A stretch of DNA of 64,000 nt. Origin: JBBDXS01 sp040902195. GTDB lineage: Bacteria; Chloroflexota; Dehalococcoidia; DSTF01; RBG-16-68-14. The notes beneath the pieces were generated by a model. That model had not been told where the DNA came from, did no database searches, and saw nothing but the letters and a program-made list of their open reading frames with translations. The position numbers and the translations under genes were made by a program. The DNA is taken from NCBI GenBank assembly GCA_040902195.1, contig JBBDXS010000014.1:186001-250000 (forward strand), in the 5' to 3' direction. Within the stretch, counting starts at the first letter, position 1, and each line of letters opens with the position of its first letter. Positions 9,282-18,102 of the stretch are shown piece by piece.

Positions 9282-10625
9282 ATGAAACACCTTGTGGCTC
9301 TCCTCACCCTGCTGGCCGTCCTGGCAGCGGGGTGCATGACCTCTCAGGCCACCTTGCCGTCGCCGGCAGCGACGTCCACGCCTACGATCGCGCCAACGAC
9401 GCCGCTCGCGCCGAACATCACGCCGCAAGAGTTCACGTACACGAACGGCGACCCATCGTTCGACGCGCTGCCCGGCGCCCGCGCGATCCACGGCGAGTAC
9501 GCAGGCGGCATCTACAACATCGAAGTGCCGGACGATTGGAACGGCGAGGTCGTCTACTACGAGCACGGCTACCGGCTGCACGCGCCCGCGCTCACCGTCG
9601 ATCCGCCGCCACTCCGCAAGCACCTGATCGACAACGGCTTCGCGTGGGCGGCATCGAGCTACACGATGAACGGCTACGAGCCCGGCGTTGCCTCGCGCGA
9701 CACGTACGCGCTGCGGAACATCTTCAAGCGTGAGGTGGGCGCGCCGGCGCGCAGCTATCTGTATGGCGAATCGATGGGCGGCCACATCGTCGCGCTCATG
9801 CTCGAGCAGTACCCGACCGCGTACGACGGCGCGCTGAGCACCTGCGGCGCCGTCGCCGGCAGCGAGATCCTCGACTACTTCCTAGACTGGACGGTCCTGG
9901 CCGGCTACTTTAGCGGCGTCGATCTGCGGGACAAGTCTACGGACGGTGCGGCGTTCGTCGCCGCCGTCGACGGGCAGGTGCTGCCGCGACTCGGCCCGAT
10001 CGACGCACTCACGGACGACGGCCGCGCGTTCGCAGCCGCGATCCACCAGCTCACAGGCGGGCCGCGCCCGTTTTTCTGGGAAGGGTTCGCGGCGAGCTAC
10101 GGAGCCAACTTTGGCGTGCTCAGTGAAGCCATCGCCAATCCAAGCGCCGCCAACGTCGTCGTGCAGAACACCGACACCGTCTACGCCATCGATCCGGGCT
10201 ACGGCGTGACGGCGGACGTACTGAACAAGAGCGTCGTGCGTATCGCCGCGGCGGAGGAGTATCGCGACGCGGTGCGCTATCCGGAGTTCGCGCCGCTCAC
10301 GGGCAAGATCAGCTCCCCGTTCCTCACGTTGCACGGCACCGGCGACCTCTTCGTGCCGATCAGCATGGAGCAGTCGTACCGGCGCACCGTGGAGGCGGCG
10401 GACCGGGGCGACCTGTTGGTACAGCGAGCGATGCGGCACGCCGGCCACTGCGTCTTCTCGCAAGACGAGCTCTCGCAGGGCTTCGACGATCTTGTCTCGT
10501 GGGCGCGCACAGGCACGCGGCCTGCCGGCGACGACTTGCTCGGCGATCTCAGCAACGCCGGCCTGTCGTTCACAACGCCGCTGGAGGACTCAGACCCCGG
10601 CACGACCGGCCTGGCAACTCGCTAG
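9282..10625 (+). CDS. Lipoprotein alpha/beta hydrolase
   Basis: 447 residues from the ATG at 9282. The signal peptide ends in the lipobox LLAVLAAGC, then comes a Thr/Pro/Ser-rich linker and an alpha/beta hydrolase fold. The nucleophile elbow is GESMGG with Ser at about residue 164, an acid lies in a later GTGDLFVP stretch, and the catalytic His fits AMRHAGHC near residue 388. It is expected to be a lipid-anchored serine esterase or peptidase outside the membrane; the substrate is unknown. The upstream in-frame start at 9213 would bury the signal peptide. Confidence 0.82.
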   Translation: MKHLVALLTLLAVLAAGCMTSQATLPSPAATSTPTIAPTTPLAPNITPQEFTYTNGDPSFDALPGARAIHGEYAGGIYNIEVPDDWNGEVVYYEHGYRLHAPALTVDPPPLRKHLIDNGFAWAASSYTMNGYEPGVASRDTYALRNIFKREVGAPARSYLYGESMGGHIVALMLEQYPTAYDGALSTCGAVAGSEILDYFLDWTVLAGYFSGVDLRDKSTDGAAFVAAVDGQVLPRLGPIDALTDDGRAFAAAIHQLTGGPRPFFWEGFAASYGANFGVLSEAIANPSAANVVVQNTDTVYAIDPGYGVTADVLNKSVVRIAAAEEYRDAVRYPEFAPLTGKISSPFLTLHGTGDLFVPISMEQSYRRTVEAADRGDLLVQRAMRHAGHCVFSQDELSQGFDDLVSWARTGTRPAGDDLLGDLSNAGLSFTTPLEDSDPGTTGLATR

Positions 10626-10711
10626 CGCGATCTAAACGGGCCGTCCTGTACTACTTCTGCGATGCCCGCCCTGGCGCAGGCTCACCGCCCTGGCTACCAT
10701 GAGTACAAGCC

Positions 10712-11725
10712 ATGGAACATCGGCTACCCTCGATCGGTTTTCTACTAGCCGTCACGGCCGCTGGCTTGCTCGCCGTCGCGTCGCTGGCGTGCAGCGAGAC
10801 CCCGTCCCAGCTCCGCGCAGTCAAGCGGCTGACGAGTAACGGCGAGCTGATGCAGATCGCCTGCTTCGACGTGAACGACGACGGCAAGGTCAATGCCGGC
10901 GACGCGGATACGAGCAAGCTGCCCGACTTCACTGGCGACGGGAAGGTCGACGAGGCTGAAACGAACATCGTGAGCGCGGTCGAGATGACCGTGGCGCAGG
11001 GCAAGCCCGCGAACTGCAACCGTGGCGACACGCCCGACTGGCTCGTGACGGAGGCGCCGGTGATCGACTGCTCTCCGGGCCAGACGGAAGTGCTGCTGTA
11101 CGGCGTGGGCGGCGGCGCCGTCGATCTGAAGAATCCGACGAACGCTGCCGGCGTGCGTTGGATGATGTACGAAATCGGCAAGCAGTTCGACGCTGCGGGG
11201 TTGCCGCATCAGATCTTGTCGGTCGCGCCGGGCCTGAACGGACAGGACAACGGCCAGCCGGCCTCCGAGGACTGGTCGACAGCCTACCTGACTGAGGAGC
11301 TGAACCGCGTCCCGTGCATGCGCCTCGTCTTACTCGGGCACAGCCACGGCGGTACGCACGTAACGGCGGTCGCATCGCGCCTCGAGGCGGCGGGCCTCGC
11401 GGACCGGATCACGCTCAACATCCTCATCGATCGGGTCGCCGATCTTTACTCCGGCGATGCAACGTCGCTGCCGCAACAGTCCACGACGGTGAACTACTAC
11501 CTCCCGGCGAACGAGCAGTACCACGGCGTTCCGTTCGAGCAGACGAACTTCGAAAACGTCGATGTGTCGGGCGAAGTGGCGCCGGAAGGGGGCGAGCAGG
11601 GTGGGAAGATCCTCCCCGCCGTCCACACGACGATCGACAACTCGCCTTCGCTCCTCGACAAGATCGAGGCGCGCATCGCGCAGGCGCTCAGTAACGCCGC
11701 CTCGACGCCCACCGCGGCACCGTAA
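10712..11725 (+). CDS. Lipoprotein with EF-hand/dockerin-like loops and a GHSHGG hydrolase motif
   Basis: 337 residues. A lipobox (AVASLAC, Cys27) precedes two calcium-loop-like segments, DVNDDGKVNAGD (from residue 53) and DFTGDGKVDEAE (from ~72), resembling one dockerin unit. A hydrolase-like region follows with GHSHGG (Ser211) after MRLVLL, a classic nucleophile elbow. No clear catalytic His could be placed by eye. TACCAT ends 11 nt before the start and there is no Shine-Dalgarno. It ends head-to-tail against the converging CapA-like gene, with no base between them. Confidence 0.72.
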   Translation: MEHRLPSIGFLLAVTAAGLLAVASLACSETPSQLRAVKRLTSNGELMQIACFDVNDDGKVNAGDADTSKLPDFTGDGKVDEAETNIVSAVEMTVAQGKPANCNRGDTPDWLVTEAPVIDCSPGQTEVLLYGVGGGAVDLKNPTNAAGVRWMMYEIGKQFDAAGLPHQILSVAPGLNGQDNGQPASEDWSTAYLTEELNRVPCMRLVLLGHSHGGTHVTAVASRLEAAGLADRITLNILIDRVADLYSGDATSLPQQSTTVNYYLPANEQYHGVPFEQTNFENVDVSGEVAPEGGEQGGKILPAVHTTIDNSPSLLDKIEARIAQALSNAASTPTAAP

Positions 11726-13348
11726 CTACTCCAACGTCGCGCTTGCGTTCCAGATGCGGTCCAGGATCTGTTGCGCTTCCTCCGGATCGGCGAAGCGCGG
11801 CTGGTGCTCGTCGTAGATGTGCACCGGATAGTACTCGATGCCCTTGAGCTGCGCGCCGAAGAACGACGCTTGCAGCACCGCTCCTTGCTGCGTCTCCAAC
11901 GACCAGTCCTGATCGAAGACGAAGTTCCCCAGCGCGTACGCGACGAAGACGCCATCGATAACCTCGGCCGCCTCCACCCAGTGCGGGTGATTGCCGATCA
12001 CGAGGCCGGCGCCGGCCTCGGCCGCGGCGGCGGCGAGTTGCCGCTGCCCGTCCGTAGGCTCCGTCTGGTACTCGATACCCCACTGTGGCATGACAACCAC
12101 GACGTCGGCCTGCGCCGCCGCGGCAGCGATGTCTTCGCGCAGATATCCCTCGTTGAGCGGCGCCGTACCGGGCACGCCGGGCTCGGCGTGGTAGTAGGCT
12201 GCGATCTCGTCGTAGCCCAGGAACGCGAAGCGCACGCCCTTCACCGTGAGGATGGCGGGTGTGCGCGCCTCCGCGAGGTCTGCGCCGCCGCCGACGGGCG
12301 CAATGCCGCGCGAGCGCAGGTTCTCCAGCGTGTCGAAGAAAGCCTGGTCGCCGCACGGACTCACACCGCAGTCCTTGACGTGGTTCGTCGCCACGGTGAT
12401 CACATCGAAGCCCGAACGCGAGAGGCCGTCAGCGGCGGCGGAGGGCGCCATCAAGCTGAAGGTCTCAGTGCAGCCGAACGGCTCGTTCGCGTCGGAGAGC
12501 GAGGCGTCCAGGCTACCGGCCGTGATGTCCGCGTCCGCAAGCCAGGGTGCGAGCGGCAGGAAGGCGTGCGTCAGGTCGCCCAGCGCTTCCATGCGCGCGA
12601 GAGCGCAGCGCACAGGCAAGATATCGCCGGTGGCGCGCAGGACGATCGGGTCCGGCGCAACGACGCCGAGGCGCGCGGCGAGCTGCGGCACGACCACGTC
12701 GAGCTGATCAGCCAAGCCGCCACGCGCGCCAGCGTTGCGTGACACGTACGCGCGGTCAACGAGCGGATACGCGACGGGGTCCCCGACGCCGAAGACGAGA
12801 CTCACACCATCGACCGCGAGCGTGCGCACGCGCACGTCGACGGCGTCGAGCGGGAGCAGCGCGAGCGCGGACGTGTCGGACGCGAGCGCGGCGGGTATGT
12901 CGGCGAGCGCAACGGGCTCGGCGACGACGACCTGAAGGGTGGGGAACCAGGCCTGAACGGGAGGCGGCGGATCGGCGGGCACGAGGACACGGCGGCCACC
13001 GGCGAGCGCCTGCTCGAGAACGCCCAACGTGATCTCGCGGCCCTGGTACGGCAGGGCGACAGCGACTGCCCAATAGCGCGTGACAAACGATGCCGGCTTG
13101 TCGTTCATGGCCGTCGCGGCGACGACGAGGTCGGCGGACGCGGGATCGAGCGCCGCTTGCGCTGTCGTCCCGCTCGCCGCGAAGAGAGACTGTGTTTCGC
13201 TGAGCGCGCGGCCGGCGAAGGCGGGATCGGAGAAGACAGCGACGATCGCGCTGTCGTTACTGCTGTCCTCGCCGCCGCCCGCCGAGCACGCGCCGAGCAG
13301 CAGCGCGAGCACGAGAAGTGCGAGAGCGCACGTTCCCCTACCCGACAC
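11726..13348 (-). CDS. CapA/PGA_cap-type lipoprotein with an extra N-terminal domain
   Basis: 540 residues starting at a GTG. The lipobox LALLLGAC is followed by an N-terminal half (~30-260) that looks like a periplasmic-binding or phosphate-binding fold. The C-terminal half (~265-530) is the CapA/poly-gamma-glutamate-type metallophosphatase domain: ATGDILP, TVATNHVKDCG, GIAPVGGG, FLGYDEI and GNHPHWVE. Related proteins act on cell-surface polymers, but their reaction is not settled. Its start overlaps the stop of the upstream acyl-CoA synthetase gene by 11 bp, implying one transcript. Confidence 0.85.
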   Translation of the reverse strand: MSGRGTCALALLVLALLLGACSAGGGEDSSNDSAIVAVFSDPAFAGRALSETQSLFAASGTTAQAALDPASADLVVAATAMNDKPASFVTRYWAVAVALPYQGREITLGVLEQALAGGRRVLVPADPPPPVQAWFPTLQVVVAEPVALADIPAALASDTSALALLPLDAVDVRVRTLAVDGVSLVFGVGDPVAYPLVDRAYVSRNAGARGGLADQLDVVVPQLAARLGVVAPDPIVLRATGDILPVRCALARMEALGDLTHAFLPLAPWLADADITAGSLDASLSDANEPFGCTETFSLMAPSAAADGLSRSGFDVITVATNHVKDCGVSPCGDQAFFDTLENLRSRGIAPVGGGADLAEARTPAILTVKGVRFAFLGYDEIAAYYHAEPGVPGTAPLNEGYLREDIAAAAAQADVVVVMPQWGIEYQTEPTDGQRQLAAAAAEAGAGLVIGNHPHWVEAAEVIDGVFVAYALGNFVFDQDWSLETQQGAVLQASFFGAQLKGIEYYPVHIYDEHQPRFADPEEAQQILDRIWNASATLE

Positions 13349-14915
13349 GCCTGTCGATGCCCTGCCAGTACTGCTCGCGCAGGACGAACTTCTGGAGCTT
13401 GCCCGTCGCGGTGCGCGGCAACGTCTCGACGAAGTCCACGGACGTCGGGCACTTGAAGTGCGCGAGGTGCTCGCGGCAAAACGCGATCAGCTCGTCTTCT
13501 GCCGCCGGCATGCCTTCGCGCAGGACGATCAACGCCTTCGGCGTCTCGCCCCACTGCTCGCTCGGCACGCCGATGACGGCGCATTCCAGCACGGCCGGAT
13601 GTTTGTAGAGCGCGTCCTCGATTTCGGGGGAGCTGATGTTTTCGCCGCCGGAGATGATCACGTCCTTCTTGCGGTCGACGATGTGGATGTTGCCAAACTC
13701 GTCCCAAACCGCGAGATCGCCACTATGGAAATAGCCGTCGTAGATGGCGGCGTCCGTCTCCGCGGGCTGCTCCCAGTAGCCCTTCAGCACAACATTGGAG
13801 CGCGCGCACACCTCGCCGATAGACACGCCGTCCTGCGGCACGGGGTTGCCGATGTCATCGAGCACCTGGATATCGACGCCGATGGCCTCGACGCCCGCGC
13901 GGGAGCGACGCGCGTAGTCACGCTCCTGCGTGTGGTGATCGGGCAGCGAGACGGTGAGGATCGGCGACGTCTCGGTCAGGCCGTAGATCTGCATGAACGT
14001 CCAACCCAGCTCGCGCTCGAGGCGCTCGACGAACGCGGCGGGCGGCGGCGCGCCCGCGATAGTGAAGCGGGGCTTCGTTGTGATGTTGTGCTTGTCTCTG
14101 TCCGCGTAGTTGAGGATCGCGGCGAGCACGGCGGGCGCCATGCACGCAAACGTCACGCCCTCCTGCTCGATCAGGCGGAAGATGTCGGGGCCGGAGACGG
14201 CGCGCAGCACGACGTGCGTCGCGCCCATGCCTGTCAGCGCGAAGGGGCCGCCCCAGCCGTTGGCGTGGAACATCGGCAGCGTCCACAGCTCAACGTCGTT
14301 GTGGCGGATGCCGAGGTGCGCGATGAAGTTGTAAGCGTTGATGTAGGCGTTGCGGTGCGTCAGCATCACGCCCTTCGGCCGCGCCGTTGTGCCGGACGTG
14401 TAGTTGATCGATACCGTATCGTTCTCGTCCTGCTCGACCGGCGGCGTTGGCGTCGATGGCTCGTTCGCGGTCAGCGCCTCCCAGGAGACCCAGCCATCGG
14501 GCGCGGGGCCTTCGCCGCTCGCGACGATGAAGTGCTCGACCGTGCTCAGCGACGGCCGGATCCCATCGACAACGTGGGTGTACTCGTGATCGGCGACGAC
14601 GGCCTTCACACCAGCGTGGTTGATGATGTACTCGTGGTCGGCAGCGATCAGGCGGTAGTTCAGCGGCACAAGGATCGCGCCGATCTGCGGCACCGCATAG
14701 TACGACTCGAGGAAGAAGTGCGAGTTCGGGCTGAGGATACAGACGCGATCGCCGGGCGCGATGCCGAGCGCGAGCAGCGCGTGGGCGAATCGATTGACGC
14801 GCTCCTGAAAGTCGCGATAGGTGTAGCGCCGGTCGCCGTCGACGATGGCGGTCTTATTGGGGTACAGCTTGGCGGCGCGACGGAGGAAATCCCCGACGAG
14901 GAGCGGCACTTCCAT
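13338..14915 (-). CDS. Acyl-CoA synthetase (AMP-binding, ANL superfamily)
   Basis: 525 residues from the ATG at 14915, which has a strong AGGAGGA ribosome site 7 nt upstream. It contains the ATP-binding loop YTSGTTARPKGVMLTHRN, the GLTETSP region, the hinge HSGDLAVWDEFGNIHIVDRK and the C-terminal catalytic lysine in PRTATGKLQK. It should adenylate a carboxylic acid, probably a fatty or aromatic acid, and transfer it to CoA. The overlap with the CapA-like gene suggests cotranscription, although the functional link is unclear. Fatty-acid chain length cannot be judged. Confidence 0.9.
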   Translation of the reverse strand: MEVPLLVGDFLRRAAKLYPNKTAIVDGDRRYTYRDFQERVNRFAHALLALGIAPGDRVCILSPNSHFFLESYYAVPQIGAILVPLNYRLIAADHEYIINHAGVKAVVADHEYTHVVDGIRPSLSTVEHFIVASGEGPAPDGWVSWEALTANEPSTPTPPVEQDENDTVSINYTSGTTARPKGVMLTHRNAYINAYNFIAHLGIRHNDVELWTLPMFHANGWGGPFALTGMGATHVVLRAVSGPDIFRLIEQEGVTFACMAPAVLAAILNYADRDKHNITTKPRFTIAGAPPPAAFVERLERELGWTFMQIYGLTETSPILTVSLPDHHTQERDYARRSRAGVEAIGVDIQVLDDIGNPVPQDGVSIGEVCARSNVVLKGYWEQPAETDAAIYDGYFHSGDLAVWDEFGNIHIVDRKKDVIISGGENISSPEIEDALYKHPAVLECAVIGVPSEQWGETPKALIVLREGMPAAEDELIAFCREHLAHFKCPTSVDFVETLPRTATGKLQKFVLREQYWQGIDRRVG

Positions 14916-15000
14916 CCTTCGTCCTCCTATCGAATGGCGGTCAGGAGTATAGCACCTGCTCGTGGCGGGTTGGCAGCGTTTAGTGTACCTTCTGGGCGGT

Positions 15001-16131
15001 ATGAAACGCGCGCGGCTGCTCCTGCTCGCTGTGCTCTTCGCCGGACTGGCCGCAGCGCTCTCGTGCTCGTCCGGTGGCGGCGACGCGAACAACCCGCTGA
15101 CGTTCGCGATGGAGACCGAGCGCGGGCCGTTCGGTGTCGGCGTGACAACGCTGGAGCTGTCCGACACGTCGCGCGACACCGAGGCGCACGGCGGCCTGCC
15201 GGCGCAAGAAGGCCGCAGACTGGTTACCGAGGTCTGGTACCCTGCCGACCCGTCGCTCGCAGAACCCGAAACGCGTGACGCCGCGATCGATCTTGAGGGC
15301 GGCCCGTACCCGCTCATCATGTTCTCGCACGGCTTTTCCAGCTCTCGAGTGCAGTCCGCACAATACACGCGCCACCTCGCCAGCCACGGCTACATCGTCG
15401 TCGCGCCGGACTTCCCGATCACGCGCGGTGGCACGGAAGGCGGCCCGCAGTTCATCGGCGTACTGAACCAGCCCGGCGACGTCTCGTTTCTCATCGATCA
15501 GTTCGTCGCGTTCAACGAGGACGATGGCAACACGTTCGCGGGCGCGATCGATACCGATTCGATCGGCGCGACGGGCCACTCGATGGGCGCGTTTACGACG
15601 ACGCTGCTCACGTACGGCGACATGCGCGACGACCGCATCGACGCCTCGCTGCCAATCTCCGGCACCGGCTGCTTTACGACTGACGACGATGTCGCCGGCG
15701 TGACGACGCCCGTTATGATGCTGACCGGATCGAACGATCTCCTCGTCGCGCCCGGGACGAACCGTCTTGCCTACGACAAGGCGAACGCGCCGCGCTACTG
15801 GGTCGAGCTCGTCGGCGGCAACCACATCCGGTTCGCGGACGTGGACCTCGATGACGCGATCGCACTCGAAGTCGTTAACCGCGCGCGCGGGGACCAGGCG
15901 AGCGCGCAGGACCTGGCCGGCAGGCTGGGCGCGAACATCACGTCCTGCACGACCGAGCCCTCGGGCGGCGATCCGGACATGACGTTCCAGCGACAGCAAG
16001 AGCTGCTGCGCGCGTTCGCCACGCCGTTCTTCGACGCGTACCTCAAGGACGACGGCGACGCGCTGGACTTCCTCCAACACGCCCTGCCAGACGAGACTGC
16101 CGACGCTCGCTTCGAGTTCGACGCGCCGTAG
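15001..16131 (+). CDS. Lipoprotein alpha/beta hydrolase (PAF-acetylhydrolase/chlorophyllase-like)
   Basis: 376 residues from the ATG at 15001: signal peptide and lipobox (AAALSC), then an alpha/beta hydrolase with the oxyanion loop LIMFSHGFSSS, YIVVAPDFP, the nucleophile elbow GATGHSMGAF (Ser194) and a His in GGNHIRFAD. The order resembles secreted dienelactone hydrolase or PAF-acetylhydrolase-like esterases. It is expected on the outer face of the membrane. It is the third lipoprotein hydrolase within 7 kb, but sequence similarity to the other two is low apart from the fold. Confidence 0.8.
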   Translation: MKRARLLLLAVLFAGLAAALSCSSGGGDANNPLTFAMETERGPFGVGVTTLELSDTSRDTEAHGGLPAQEGRRLVTEVWYPADPSLAEPETRDAAIDLEGGPYPLIMFSHGFSSSRVQSAQYTRHLASHGYIVVAPDFPITRGGTEGGPQFIGVLNQPGDVSFLIDQFVAFNEDDGNTFAGAIDTDSIGATGHSMGAFTTTLLTYGDMRDDRIDASLPISGTGCFTTDDDVAGVTTPVMMLTGSNDLLVAPGTNRLAYDKANAPRYWVELVGGNHIRFADVDLDDAIALEVVNRARGDQASAQDLAGRLGANITSCTTEPSGGDPDMTFQRQQELLRAFATPFFDAYLKDDGDALDFLQHALPDETADARFEFDAP

Positions 16132-16133
16132 CC

Positions 16134-16346
16134 CTAGCCTTCCTGGCGCGCGATCCTTCGTTGCACGGGCGCACAGCACGGCCCCTGCGTATGGATCGCC
16201 GCCGCCACGCGTGCCGCGATCGCGTGACGAAGCGATCTGCTCGAGCGGCGCGGCCGCAGCGGCGTGAGCGCCCAGCGGCGCTCCGCCTCGACAAGGCGCG
16301 CCTTTACTAACGTCTCTGCCACTTCCGGCGCCAATCGTTCCCACAT
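16134..16346 (-). CDS. Small basic protein (70 aa) of unknown function
   Basis: The ATG at 16346 has GGAGG 8 nt upstream and opens a 70-residue frame beginning MWERLAPEVAETLVKARLVE and ending in an Arg/Cys-rich tail (GPCCAPVQRR). A TTG at 16361 is an alternative start. The ribosome site lies directly downstream of an intrinsic terminator, so expression would depend on read-through from the tiny gene at 16458 or on its own promoter. No known domain is seen. Confidence 0.5.
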   Translation of the reverse strand: MWERLAPEVAETLVKARLVEAERRWALTPLRPRRSSRSLRHAIAARVAAAIHTQGPCCAPVQRRIARQEG

Positions 16347-16359
16347 CACGTCGTCCTCC

Positions 16360-16402
16360 AAAAAAGAGGCTGGGGCGGGAAGCTGCCGTCCCCACCCCAG
16401 CC
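16360..16402 (-). terminator. Intrinsic terminator or attenuator between two small genes
   Basis: On the minus strand an 8-bp GC stem (GGCTGGGG pairing with CCCCAGCC), extended by three further G-C pairs after a mismatch, is followed by TCTTTTTT. The U-run runs straight into the ribosome site of the 70-aa gene. Confidence 0.75.
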
Positions 16403-16457
16403 GTTCGAGCCGTTACCTGCCGGAGGCAGCGCATCCATGCGCCACCTCCGGCAGTCA

Positions 16458-16583
16458 TCACCCGGCAGCCGGCGGCGCCACCGCCGACCGCAGGAGGTCT
16501 CGGTCAGGGAGGCGGCCCCCAACAAGGGTCATGTAGGCGATAAACCCGAGTAGGTCGGCGAACGACATCGATTGCTTGGCCAT
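16458..16583 (-). CDS. Very small protein (41 aa)
   Basis: An ATG at 16583 with GGAGGT seven bases upstream opens a 41-codon frame beginning MAKQSMSFADLLGFIAYMTL and ending PPAAG. A short hydrophobic middle (LLGFIAYMTLVGG) could be an amphipathic or membrane segment. It precedes the terminator at 16360-16402. Evidence is the ribosome site and frame only, so this is a candidate rather than a proven gene. Confidence 0.45.
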   Translation of the reverse strand: MAKQSMSFADLLGFIAYMTLVGGRLPDRDLLRSAVAPPAAG

Positions 16584-16740
16584 GGTTGCTACCTCCGGCT
16601 ACGGACCTCTCTTCACAAGTCCATCTTGCCATCGCCAGGTTACGGGCGGGTTATGGCCGTGTTACCCGTCGATGAACGTCACGCTACAGATGTCGGTCTC
16701 GCAGCTTGCGGCGATGTGGCCGGCGGCATACACTCGCGCC

Positions 16741-18102
16741 ATGCCGCGCGACGACCTGGTCCCTCCCGAAGCGCAGATCTACGCCTGGATCGAAGAGGTC
16801 TTCTCGCAGGGCGTCCGGCGCCCCGGATACCCGGCCGACCGCTGGGCGGAGCAGTTTTGTCTCGAGCAGTTTCGCTCCATCGGTCTGGAGAACGCGCGAG
16901 CGGAGCCGGTCGAGCTGCCGTACTGGGAGCCGCGCGCGTGGTCGCTCACCGTGCAACCACAAGGCGGCGAGGCAGTCTCGGTCCCCTGCTTCCCGCTGCC
17001 GCACGCCGCGCCGACGAACGGCCTCGAAGGAGATCTGGCAGCCTTCGACTGGCAGGCGCCGGACGTGCGGGGGCGCATCGCGCTGTGCGATGTGCGCCTC
17101 GGGCGGCTGCCGTACGCAGCGCTCGCGCAGCGCGCGACGTCGTGCTACGACCCTGACGGTTCCTTCGGGGACGGCGCGCAGGTACTTCCGTTCGGTCGCG
17201 GCGCGCAAGCGGTGATGGAGCCGGCGATCGAGGCCGGCGCGATTGGGTTCGTCGGCACGCTGACGGACTACCCGTCCGACTCGATGCAGTACTACGTGCC
17301 CTACGACGCTATCGAGCGGCCGCTCCCCGGCGTGTGGGTGCGCGGGAGCGACGGCGCGCGCCTCCGCGAGCTGCTGTCGCGTGGCAACGTGCGCGCGCGC
17401 ATCGCGGTCGATTCCGTACGGCGCATCGAGACCTGTTACAACATCGTCGGGGAGCTGGCCGGCGCGGACGACGAGACCGTGATCGTCGGCTCGCACCACG
17501 ACGGCCCGTGGTCGTCCGCGGTCGAAGACAGCTCCGGCATCTCGCTCGTGCTGGCGCAGGCGACGTACTGGTCGCGCGTGCCGCAAGCGGAGCGGCCGCA
17601 TCGATTGCTCTTTCTGCTGAACGCGGGTCACATGTGCGGCGGCGCCGGCGTCCACGCCTTCATCGATGCGCATCGCCAGGAGCTGGAGCGCGTCGTGCTG
17701 GAGCTGCACCTCGAGCACGCGGCCAACGAGTGCGGCGAGCGCGACGGTGCGCTGGTGGCGACGGGACAACCCGAGGCGCGCTGGTGGTTCACGAGCCGCA
17801 TCGAGCCGCTCGAGTCCGCAGTGCGCGCGACGCTGGAGGCGGAGCAGCTCAGCCGCTCCTTTGTCCTGCCGCCGGACGCCTTCGCGCCGTGGCCGACGAC
17901 AGACGGCGGACCGTTCCACGCCGAGGGCGTGCCGCTCGTCAACTTTCTGACCGCGCCGTTTTACCTTTTCGACGAGCAGGACACGCTGGACAAGATCCAC
18001 CGCCCGAGCCTGGTGCCCGTGACGCGCGCGGCGGTCCGGCTCATCGAGTGGACGGCCGGCCAAACGGCGCGCGGGCTACGCGAGAACGTGCGAACGAGCT
18101 AG
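16741..18102 (+). CDS. M28-family zinc aminopeptidase-like protein
   Basis: 453 residues from the ATG at 16741. The zinc-ligand region VIVGSHHDGPWSSAVEDSSG corresponds to the HxD...D ligands of M28 peptidases, followed by FLLNAGHMCGGAG and EHAANECGERDG (Glu and zinc ligands) and a final FHAEGVPLVNF. It likely hydrolyses N-terminal residues from peptides. No signal peptide is visible from this start. TACACT ends 6 nt before the ATG with no Shine-Dalgarno, which fits a leaderless message; an in-frame start at 16576 adds an unlikely N terminus. Confidence 0.8.
   Translation: MPRDDLVPPEAQIYAWIEEVFSQGVRRPGYPADRWAEQFCLEQFRSIGLENARAEPVELPYWEPRAWSLTVQPQGGEAVSVPCFPLPHAAPTNGLEGDLAAFDWQAPDVRGRIALCDVRLGRLPYAALAQRATSCYDPDGSFGDGAQVLPFGRGAQAVMEPAIEAGAIGFVGTLTDYPSDSMQYYVPYDAIERPLPGVWVRGSDGARLRELLSRGNVRARIAVDSVRRIETCYNIVGELAGADDETVIVGSHHDGPWSSAVEDSSGISLVLAQATYWSRVPQAERPHRLLFLLNAGHMCGGAGVHAFIDAHRQELERVVLELHLEHAANECGERDGALVATGQPEARWWFTSRIEPLESAVRATLEAEQLSRSFVLPPDAFAPWPTTDGGPFHAEGVPLVNFLTAPFYLFDEQDTLDKIHRPSLVPVTRAAVRLIEWTAGQTARGLRENVRTS

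Noticed and set aside
13080..15278. Plus-strand frame of 732 codons
   Set aside because: Antisense of the acyl-CoA synthetase and CapA-like genes; a consequence of high GC at third positions.
14980..16461. Minus-strand frame of 493 codons
   Set aside because: Antisense of the lipoprotein hydrolase at 15001; only the separate 70-aa and 41-aa frames around it have ribosome sites.
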